DNA from: UQRS01 sp964481575
GTDB taxonomy: Bacteria > Bacillota > Clostridia > Oscillospirales > Acutalibacteraceae
DNA length: 16,032 nucleotides
Direction: 5' to 3'
NCBI GenBank assembly: GCA_964481575.1
Contig: CAYZTR010000050.1
Span: 1-16,032, forward strand
The notes beneath the pieces were generated by a model, which was given only the letters and a program-made list of their open reading frames with translations, ran no database searches and was not told the DNA's origin. Both the position numbers and the translations under genes were made by a program. Positions 1 to 6,202 of this stretch are shown one piece after another; positions within the stretch are counted from its first letter, which is position 1, and every line of letters starts with the position of its first letter.

Positions 1-105
1 TCTTGCACCTTTTTCGTTTCAATCATGATTGTTACGCCTATATAGTCGGAACAATTTGAGGTTGGTTAGGTGGTTTCATAAATTTTTTAGAAATGCCGCC
101 CGCTT

Positions 106-309
106 TTATTGCAAGCAGTTGCATTTATTCACATAATTTATTCGATAGTCCTTGAGTGTAGCACAAGGATATTCGTGACGCTGATTACAAGAACTGATAT
201 TTCGCTCAAAGCAACATTTCATGAAAGGACATTCCTGACATAGTTCAAATACTACACTCGTTCTGCCGCCAAAACAGTTCATTTTTTCTAAAGGAATATC
301 TTGTCCAAA
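106..309 (-). pseudogene. Stranded C-terminal part of a DUF3795-like cysteine-rich domain
   Basis: Reading on in the same frame past the TAA at 310-312 gives 67 more codons before a second TAA at 106-108. The translation begins FGQDIPLEKMNCFGGR, continues with LCQECPFMKCC and HEYPCATLKDY, and ends NKCNCLQ. This is the cysteine-rich pattern expected after the CGHDCSKCVTYVAT segment at the end of the upstream methyltransferase frame, so the two pieces make one DUF3795-like domain. Two positions where I would expect cysteine from the family pattern look changed: GGR for GCR, and CNQRHEYPC with arginine at the second position. This fits decay after the stop was acquired. No start codon with a good ribosome site precedes this piece, so independent translation is unlikely. 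Readthrough or a sequencing error are the alternatives. Confidence 0.6.
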
Positions 310-1026
310 TTATTCTTTATAAAATCTTTGTGACTGCATCCGTAAATTATCATTATCTGTCATTGTTGCTACATATGTAACACATTTTGAGCAATCGTGA
401 CCACAATAGCATTTACATTCCTTTTTAGCTACAAAGATATGTGCAAATTCAGTTTCGTACTGTTCAATCAATAATAAGCCTGAATTTGCGATATAAGTTT
501 TCATTTCCTCAGGTGCATCAGGAAAAACTGTGATTTTTCTTGTTCCGGTGTCAATGAATTCGTCTTGGTTTTTATCGATGGATAAAACCAATTTTCCTCC
601 GTCTTTTAGCAGAGCTGAAACCTTATTTATAGCGTTCTGCTTTTCCTCGATGTGCATAAAGGTTAAAGAGGAATATACAACATCGAAAGAATGAGAAATA
701 TCGAGTGTTAGAAAATCTCCGCAAAATAACTTCACATTGTTCTGCTCAGAGAGATTTTCTTTCGCTCGCACTATGGTTTTAGGAGAAATATCAACACCAT
801 AAAACTCACCACATAAGGGAGCGACACGAACTGCAAGACGACCTGTTCCCACGCCGATTTCAAGAACAGATTTATCTTTATCAAGTTCCATTTTGTCGAT
901 AAAGACTTGTCCGTCCCATTTATCCATATAATCCCGTAAAGGCTTTGGATCGTGTACGGGATCATTGTTTTCTTTTACAAGCAAATCGTAGTGTTGGATA
1001 ATTTCGTTTTTCAAAATAGATTTCAT
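310..1026 (-). CDS. Class I SAM-dependent methyltransferase, C-terminal domain truncated
   Basis: A cytoplasmic methyltransferase of 238 residues. Motif I is clear at about residues 54-62 (VLEIGVGTG), followed by the acidic end of strand 2 (YGVDIS, about 77-82), CGDF at about 102-105 and FDVVYSSLTFMHIE after it. This is the Rossmann-type AdoMet-binding fold; the substrate cannot be read from the sequence. From about residue 203 the protein changes into a cysteine-rich stretch (CKCYCGHDCSKCVTYVAT) that is the start of a DUF3795-like domain, which the TAA at 310-312 cuts off; the remainder is readable downstream in frame. The ATG at 1024-1026 fits the expected N-terminus, but the only purine-rich site (GAGAGG, 1027-1032) abuts it with no spacer, so initiation may be weak. 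By eye the gene is more AT-rich than everything to its right, suggesting separate acquisition. The methyltransferase half looks intact. Confidence 0.85.
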   Translation of the reverse strand: MKSILKNEIIQHYDLLVKENNDPVHDPKPLRDYMDKWDGQVFIDKMELDKDKSVLEIGVGTGRLAVRVAPLCGEFYGVDISPKTIVRAKENLSEQNNVKLFCGDFLTLDISHSFDVVYSSLTFMHIEEKQNAINKVSALLKDGGKLVLSIDKNQDEFIDTGTRKITVFPDAPEEMKTYIANSGLLLIEQYETEFAHIFVAKKECKCYCGHDCSKCVTYVATMTDNDNLRMQSQRFYKE

Positions 1027-1115
1027 CCTCTCAAAAATTGGTTGTAATTGAGTGATTTTTTATTAAGCATACCACATGTTTGTGACTTTTTCTACCATTT
1101 CGCTTTTATATAAGA

Positions 1116-1151
1116 AAATGACAGTATAGCCTTTCGACCATACTGTCATTT
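1116..1151 (-). terminator. 11-bp hairpin, probable minus-strand terminator
   Basis: The arms AAATGACAGTA (1116-1126) and TACTGTCATTT (1141-1151) pair perfectly around a 14-nt loop. Read on the minus strand the hairpin is followed by TTTTCTTATAT, a fair U-tract. It could end minus-strand transcription from the debris at 1227-1367 before the methyltransferase gene. On the plus strand there is no comparable T-run. Confidence 0.45.
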
Positions 1152-1176
1152 GGTTCATCCTATTCGGTTTTGGGTT

Positions 1177-1220
1177 TTCTCCGTTAAGGACATCCCGCTT
1201 TTTTGGATGGCTTTTTTGTT
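1177..1220 (-). repeat. 44-bp direct repeat, copy A
   Basis: This stretch and 11791-11834 match at 36 of 44 positions, without gaps and in the same orientation. The outer parts (TTCTCCGTTAAG and GATGGCTTTTTTGTT) are identical and most differences sit in the central 8 bases. On the minus strand one frame reads QKSHPKKRDVLNGE here and QKSHPIFRDVLNGE in copy B. The differences outside the central block are all synonymous in that frame, so the repeat probably derives from a coding sequence of a mobile element. In this copy the frame stays open for about 40 further codons without a standard start codon. CATCC/GGATG on the plus strand can also form a short hairpin before a T-run. Confidence 0.6.
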
Positions 1221-1226
1221 TTCTTT

Positions 1227-1367
1227 TTATTTACCCTTTGCAGGGGCAGGCATCTTAGCAATTTGGCGGTATTTGCAGTGATCAATCTCATACCTTGTGA
1301 CTCCTTTTGGCTTAGATATTCTGCGGAATAGGTAATTTTTTGACCTAAATCTAACGGGAAATGACAT
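1227..1367 (-). pseudogene. 46-codon fragment, probably the 3' end of a mobile-element gene
   Basis: From an ATG at 1365-1367 the minus strand reads MSFPVRFRSK, then NYLFRRISKPKGVTRYEIDH, then CKYRQIAKMPAPAKGK and TAA at 1227-1229. The composition is that of a real basic protein C-terminus rather than random sequence. There is no ribosome site before the ATG, and an in-frame TAG lies four codons upstream, so the 5' part is probably missing. I do not recognise the family. It sits beside the 44-bp repeat, which fits debris of one element. It overlaps the first bases of the GH31 promoter on the opposite strand, so it is unlikely to be a working gene now. Confidence 0.35.
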
Positions 1368-1394
1368 TGAATTTGTCTAAAATCATGGTATCAT
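1367..1394 (+). promoter_or_regulatory. Candidate promoter of the GH31 gene
   Basis: TTGAAT (1367-1372), a 16-nt spacer and TATCAT (1389-1394), preceded by TGG as an extended -10. This puts the transcript start about 30 nt before the ATG at 1434. The surrounding bases from 1358 resemble the upstream sequence shared by the genes at 6203 and 8471 (GAAAT, then ATTTGTCT, then ATGGTAT). Confidence 0.45.
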
Positions 1395-1418
1395 TAGGTT
1401 AGAATATCCACATGAAAT

Positions 1419-1424
1419 GGGAGG
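1419..1424 (+). promoter_or_regulatory. Ribosome binding site of the GH31 gene
   Basis: GGGAGG lies 9 nt before the ATG at 1434. It rules out the in-frame TTG at 1425, which directly abuts it. Confidence 0.75.
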
Positions 1425-1433
1425 TTGAATCGG

Positions 1434-4400
1434 ATGAAAAAATGCATTAGTTTGTTGGTAGCTTTGGTAATGCTGCTTTCTATGGCAGCGCTTCCGTCCT
1501 CTGCCCTGGAACCGGGGTTAGCGGCGGCGCGGGAGGAAGTTGCCGATGCGACCACAAAGGAGGTTTATGAAGTGGAAGACGCTGCATTGAGTGGAGCATT
1601 GCTTCGCATGGATCAGGATGATTATTCCGGATCTGGATTTGTCCGCCTGACCCGTGTCGGCGCTTCGGTGACTTTTACGGTTACCGCTGATCAGACTGGT
1701 AATTACGGTGTCCGTCTGCGGTACGCCAACGGCGGTACGACGGCTGTGACGCTGCACATGTTGGTTAACGGCCAGGCAGCCGGTGTAACTACTCTGACCA
1801 AGACAGTGAACTGGGATACCTGGAATGAGAAGCTGGAAAGCCTTCCTTTGACAGTGGGGGAGAATACCATCACCTATGTGTTCGATGAATCGGATTCTAT
1901 TGAACAGATTCACCTGGATAAAATTTCCCTGTCTCAGCTGTATGAGGCAGAGGATGCCACTGTCTTGGGTGGTATGGGCAACAACAATGACCATCCCGGT
2001 TTTACCGGAACCGGCTTTGCTTCCGGTTTTATGGGCAATGGCCAGGGTCGCTCTTTTAATGTTACCGTGCAGGAGGCCGGACAGTATTTGCTGCGGATCC
2101 GGTATGCCAACGGCGCCGGTGACAGTAAATCCAATTCTCTGACGTTAAATGTGAATGGGGAATCCCAAGTTATTTATCTCTCGGATATGCGGGAGTGGGA
2201 TAACTGGGGGGAGCATCGGTTTACCGTTGCTCTGCAGGCGGGGCAGAATACCATTAGCCTGACCAAGGAATCCGATAACAAGGGCAGCGTTAATATTGAC
2301 TGTATTACCGTGGCCAAGTGCAATTGGACTTATCTGGGTGCTGTGGAGAGTTATTCTGGCAACCGCACCAGTCAGCTGACCTTTACCTGTACCAATGCTG
2401 CGGTGCAGCTGACCTCGGTTTCTCCCAGCATTTTGAAGGTTTGGGTGGAGCCTACCAGCCGATTTGAGCGGATGTATGAATCCTTCACCGTTGTGAATGA
2501 TGCCATTGATCCCCAGAAGCTGATTGTCAGTGACAAAGGGGATTACTACGAATTTGTCAACGGCGGATTTACTGTTCGTGTGCAGAAGGATCCTTTTAAG
2601 CTGACCTATCTGGATGCCAGTGGAAATGTGATTCTGGAGAATGATGAAAAGAGCATGGGCTGGTCGGAATACGGCGAGTGTGTCGTCAACATGAAAGCCC
2701 AGGAGAATGAGGCCTTCTGGGGGTTGGGTGAAAACCTCAACTCCTTCAATCGCCGTGGCAATACGGCTGTTATGTGGAATGTGGATGCCTACGGCGAAAT
2801 TCAGGACAGCTCGGTTCCTTCTTATGAGGACGGGCGGTACTATGGAGACAACCCCTATTATATCAGCTCTAACGGTTATTCTATTTTGTTCGACAATTCT
2901 TCCCGTACGGTGTTTGATATGGCCGATTCTGATCCGGATCTGGTATCCTTCGGTTCCTTCAACCCCAATCCCGGTGGAGAACTGCTGTATTACTTTATTT
3001 ACGGGCCGGAAATCGAATCTCTTTCTACCCAGTATGCCAGATTGGTCGGCAGCTCCTTCTTCTCACCTGCTTGGGCGTTCGGTAACATCCAGTGCCATTA
3101 CGGCTACACCCAGAGCGATGTGCAGACTGTGGCGCAGACCTATCGGGATAAGGGCATTGCTCTGGATTCCATGATGATTGATATTGATTGGTACCAGTAC
3201 AAGTGCAGCCCCACCACCTGGAATACCCAAAACTTCCCCGATCCCCAGGCCATGATGAACTTCCTGAATCGTCTGAATTGCCGTTTGGGCGTCATTGATG
3301 ATCCCAATGTCCCGGTTTCTTCGGGTGTGGATTATCAGGAGGGCGCAGCCAACGGTTATTTCGTCGGTTCGCAAACCGAAACCACCCGGCAGATTACTTG
3401 GGCCTGGGACAGCGAGAAATCCGGTTTGACTGATTTCTTCAATCCTGCTGCACAGACCTGGTGGGGCAATCTTCATCAGCAGCTGTTTGATCTGGGTATT
3501 TCTTCCTTCTGGACCGACATGGGCGAGCCGGCTGCTTACAATACCGACTGGTATTTCTACAATGTGGATGGCAAGTCCTACGGCAGCCTGAGTGAAGTTA
3601 AGAATGTATTTGGGATGAAGGCCCATGAAGCCATGTATAACAAAATGGTGGAGGAGACCGGACGTTCCTTTGTCCTGACACGATCCAACTATTTGGGATC
3701 TCATCGGTATGCCTCTCCCTGGACCGGTGATATCGGTGCATCCTATACTTCCATGCAGCAGCAGATTAACATGGGCATGAGCCTGGCCCTGACCGGCTAC
3801 TCCTACTGGGGCTGCGATATTGGCGGTTTCTTTACCAGCAGCGATGAATTGAATTACAAGCGGTGGATCGAAATGTCCACTTTCCTGCCGGTGCACCGGA
3901 TCCATTACTGTGCCGGTAATACCGCCACCGAGCCCTGGACCCACAATGCTGAGGACATCTCCCGAACTTATATCAATCTGCGGGAGCGGTTGATTCCTTA
4001 CTTCTATTCCTATACTGCCGATAACATCATTGGCATTGGCCTGGAGTCTGGTTACAGTGCAGCCGACGGCGGCACCGGTGTGCCTCTGACCCGTCCCATG
4101 CTCCTGGAATATCAGGAGGACCAAAACACCTGGGAACTGGATACCCAGTATCTCTGCGGGGAATCCTTCCTGGTGGCACCTGTGCTGGATGGCTCCTTTG
4201 AAAAATCCGTGTATTTCCCGGAGGGGAACGCTTATTGGTACGATTACAATGATGGTATCACCTTATACAGCCCTGGCCGTACAGTGAATTATTATGCCGA
4301 CGAGGCTACTCTCCCTGTCTTTGTCAAGGCTGGCTCCATTATTCCCATGACGCCGGAACTGATGTATTACGATCAGTCTGCCATTGACCGTATGACCTTG

Positions 4401-5987
4401 GATATTTATCCTACCGTTTCCGACGGTGACTTCTCCTTCGTGCTGTATGAGGATGACGGTGAGTCGGAAGACTACGCCAGCGGCATTTATGATACCACTA
4501 CCTATACCGGAAATGTGGCCATTCAGGATGGGATAGAGACCCTGACCCTGGAAATCGGCCAGCGCACCGGTAATTACGGGCAGCAGGTTGCCCGGGATTA
4601 TTTGCTGCAATTCCATGCCGCTGCTTTTGACGGACTTACCGTTCAGGTGGACGGCAGCGTCCCCACGTTCTTTGCCTCTTTGGAGGATCTGGAGACTGCG
4701 GCCCAGAATGTTAGTGGCTATTATGTGGATGAAAACAATCAGCTGGTTTATGTGAAGCTGCAGGATGATGCCAATGCCCACACTGTTGTGTTGGCCGGTA
4801 CGCCCATGGAGCTGAATCAGCGGACCTATCTGGCTGTTGAGGCAGACGGCAGCAACGGCACTACTGTAAACGGTGATTCTGTAACGGTGCCTGCAGACGA
4901 AACCTTGACCTTCCAGGTTAGCGTTTCTGACAGTGGTTTGTTTGCCCTGGATGTGGCTGTGGAAGCAAAAGAAGCTGCCACTTTGCAGGTGCTGGATATG
5001 GACGGTAACGTGATCTGTCAGGTGCCTGTAAATGCCGGTGCAGAAACGGTACCGGTTTACGGTTATCTGTTTGCAGGGAAGGTGGATCTGACCTTGCAGG
5101 TCAGCCAAGGCACTTTAGACATTGTTTCCATTTCTGTTTCCGGAGATCCGGTTCTGACCCAGATTACTTCCATTACCGGCGGTTTGCAAAACGGCGGTTT
5201 TGAGATGGGTTCTACCAGCGGATGGGCAGTTACCACCACACCTGCCAACTCCTATGGCGTGGATGGGCAGAATGTGTACAATGGTTCCTATAAGTTCTAC
5301 TTCTACAACGGCAGCGCCCCTTACACTGGCTCTTTGACCCAAACCTTCGGCGGCTTGGAGAATGGGGAGTATTTGGTATCCTGTTACGTTAAAGTGGACA
5401 ATGCTGCCCCAAATGATGCAGGGTTGCGAATCTCCGGTTATGACGGGGATGCCGAAACGGTTCTGACAACAGATACCATGTGGGCTTATGTGCAGCTTTC
5501 CGAGAAGGTGGTGATCCAGGATCATCAAATCACCCTGGAATTCTTTATGGATGGGCCCTCTACCTGTTCGATGCAAATTGATGATGTGGAAGTCACATGC
5601 CTGTCCTCCGAGGATGATACCACGGTTCTGGAAAGCAACATTGCTGCTTGTGAGCAGGTGACCAATGAAGGCTATACTGATGCCAGCTGGCAGGCGTTCC
5701 AGGATACCATCGCCCTGGCCAAGAATTTGATCCAGGTGAATGCTCCTTTCGGCATTTTGGAGGCCGCTTCCCGTGCTTTGCTGAATGCACAGAATGCCTT
5801 GGAGTTCCCTCCTCTTATTCTCCTGGGCGATATGAACAACGACCAGAAGCTGTCTGTGGCTGATGTGGTTCTGCTCCGCAAGACCATCCTGGCCAATGAG
5901 TTTGACCCGGTTGGAGACGTGAATGGGGATCAGCAGTTGTCGGTTTCGGATGTGGTTCTGCTTCGTAAAACAATTTTGTATCAATAA
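1434..5987 (+). CDS. Secreted GH31 glycosidase with CBM35-like modules and dockerin
   Basis: A 1517-residue exported alpha-glycoside hydrolase. The ATG at 1434 gives a signal peptide (MKKCISLLVALVMLL, probable cleavage after SSA at residue 24). Two CBM35/CBM6-like modules follow (about 43-168 and 170-297), each opening with YEVEDA or YEAEDA. The GH31 N-terminal beta-domain runs to about 540 and the barrel from about 540 to 900. Catalytic residues are present: D695 in WTDMGEP (nucleophile) and D766 in PWTGD (acid/base), followed by YWGCDIGGFF. A distal beta-domain and a DUF5110-like region (about 985-1070) come next. Then a beta-rich region, a galactose-binding-like module opening NGGFEMGSTSGW (about 1249-1387), a FIVAR-like helical segment (about 1398-1456) and a type I dockerin (about 1464-1517). 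The dockerin has two DxNxD loops, each ending DVVLLRKTIL. GH31 substrate specificity (alpha-glucoside, xyloside, galactoside or GalNAc) cannot be assigned from motifs alone. The dockerin implies binding to a cohesin scaffold not encoded here. Confidence 0.93.
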   Translation: MKKCISLLVALVMLLSMAALPSSALEPGLAAAREEVADATTKEVYEVEDAALSGALLRMDQDDYSGSGFVRLTRVGASVTFTVTADQTGNYGVRLRYANGGTTAVTLHMLVNGQAAGVTTLTKTVNWDTWNEKLESLPLTVGENTITYVFDESDSIEQIHLDKISLSQLYEAEDATVLGGMGNNNDHPGFTGTGFASGFMGNGQGRSFNVTVQEAGQYLLRIRYANGAGDSKSNSLTLNVNGESQVIYLSDMREWDNWGEHRFTVALQAGQNTISLTKESDNKGSVNIDCITVAKCNWTYLGAVESYSGNRTSQLTFTCTNAAVQLTSVSPSILKVWVEPTSRFERMYESFTVVNDAIDPQKLIVSDKGDYYEFVNGGFTVRVQKDPFKLTYLDASGNVILENDEKSMGWSEYGECVVNMKAQENEAFWGLGENLNSFNRRGNTAVMWNVDAYGEIQDSSVPSYEDGRYYGDNPYYISSNGYSILFDNSSRTVFDMADSDPDLVSFGSFNPNPGGELLYYFIYGPEIESLSTQYARLVGSSFFSPAWAFGNIQCHYGYTQSDVQTVAQTYRDKGIALDSMMIDIDWYQYKCSPTTWNTQNFPDPQAMMNFLNRLNCRLGVIDDPNVPVSSGVDYQEGAANGYFVGSQTETTRQITWAWDSEKSGLTDFFNPAAQTWWGNLHQQLFDLGISSFWTDMGEPAAYNTDWYFYNVDGKSYGSLSEVKNVFGMKAHEAMYNKMVEETGRSFVLTRSNYLGSHRYASPWTGDIGASYTSMQQQINMGMSLALTGYSYWGCDIGGFFTSSDELNYKRWIEMSTFLPVHRIHYCAGNTATEPWTHNAEDISRTYINLRERLIPYFYSYTADNIIGIGLESGYSAADGGTGVPLTRPMLLEYQEDQNTWELDTQYLCGESFLVAPVLDGSFEKSVYFPEGNAYWYDYNDGITLYSPGRTVNYYADEATLPVFVKAGSIIPMTPELMYYDQSAIDRMTLDIYPTVSDGDFSFVLYEDDGESEDYASGIYDTTTYTGNVAIQDGIETLTLEIGQRTGNYGQQVARDYLLQFHAAAFDGLTVQVDGSVPTFFASLEDLETAAQNVSGYYVDENNQLVYVKLQDDANAHTVVLAGTPMELNQRTYLAVEADGSNGTTVNGDSVTVPADETLTFQVSVSDSGLFALDVAVEAKEAATLQVLDMDGNVICQVPVNAGAETVPVYGYLFAGKVDLTLQVSQGTLDIVSISVSGDPVLTQITSITGGLQNGGFEMGSTSGWAVTTTPANSYGVDGQNVYNGSYKFYFYNGSAPYTGSLTQTFGGLENGEYLVSCYVKVDNAAPNDAGLRISGYDGDAETVLTTDTMWAYVQLSEKVVIQDHQITLEFFMDGPSTCSMQIDDVEVTCLSSEDDTTVLESNIAACEQVTNEGYTDASWQAFQDTIALAKNLIQVNAPFGILEAASRALLNAQNALEFPPLILLGDMNNDQKLSVADVVLLRKTILANEFDPVGDVNGDQQLSVSDVVLLRKTILYQ

Positions 5988-6006
5988 ACCGACTTATATC
6001 TATAGG

Positions 6007-6045
6007 AAAATCGGGCAATCCGTATCGGGTTGTCCGATTTTTCCA
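6007..6045 (+). terminator. Rho-independent terminator of the GH31 gene
   Basis: A 15-bp stem formed by 6007-6021 and 6027-6041, with two G-U pairs and a 5-nt loop. The right arm runs into a T-rich end, 19 nt after the stop codon. It separates the GH31 transcript from the next gene. Confidence 0.85.
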
Positions 6046-6065
6046 GTTTTTGTATTTCGTAGCGA

Positions 6066-6141
6066 GAAATTGCAATGTATTTGTGTTATTTTACAATTGT
6101 ATGGTAAAAAGCAGCATGATATGATGGATGCAGAATCAGTA
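6066..6141 (+). repeat. Conserved upstream element, copy 1
   Basis: Bases 6066-6141 match 8345-8419 nearly base for base from GAAATTGCAATG through GTATGGTAAAA, and again over TATGATG and CAGAATCA. The differences are a handful of substitutions and one indel. Both copies sit about 60-80 bp before the homologous genes at 6203 and 8471, so this is a duplicated promoter region that has stayed under constraint. A third, weaker match lies at 1358-1390 before the GH31 gene. Confidence 0.8.
6070..6097 (+). promoter_or_regulatory. Candidate promoter of the propeller-dockerin gene
   Basis: TTGCAA (6070-6075), a 16-nt spacer and TACAAT (6092-6097), all inside the conserved upstream element and identically spaced in the second copy. 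An alternative -10 (TATGAT) lies further downstream in both copies, so the exact start is open. Confidence 0.45.
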
Positions 6142-6185
6142 TTGCCAGCTGCAATACCAAAAAATCTCCTGTGAACGGAGAAAAC

Positions 6186-6193
6186 AGAAAGGA
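6186..6193 (+). promoter_or_regulatory. Ribosome binding site deciding a TTG start
   Basis: AGAAAGGA stands 9 nt before the TTG at 6203. The in-frame ATG at 6128 has no such site and would put 25 polar residues before the signal peptide. The gene at 8471 has the same arrangement. Confidence 0.7.
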
Positions 6194-6202
6194 TGGGATA
6201 TT

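Larger units (their letters stand above)
1041..1433. other. Intergenic region with mobile-element debris and the GH31 promoter
   Basis: This gap lies between the divergent methyltransferase and GH31 genes. It holds an 11-bp hairpin (1116-1151), copy A of a 44-bp repeat (1177-1220), a 46-codon minus-strand reading frame (1227-1367), and a candidate promoter and ribosome site for the GH31 gene (1367-1424). The methyltransferase promoter should lie in 1041-1110. A TATGCT with an upstream TGG can be read there on the minus strand, but I see no convincing -35 partner. Confidence 0.5.

Noticed and set aside
1..26. Possible start of another minus-strand gene (ATG at 24-26, reading MIETKKVQ)
   Set aside because: Only eight codons before the window edge and no good ribosome site; it cannot be judged.
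310..312. Programmed recoding of the methyltransferase stop
   Set aside because: The codon is TAA, no hairpin of the selenocysteine or pyrrolysine type is evident, and missing cysteines downstream fit decay better.
3063..4124. 353-codon open frame on the minus strand
   Set aside because: It lies wholly inside the GH31 barrel coding region, has no ribosome site and its composition is that of an antisense shadow.
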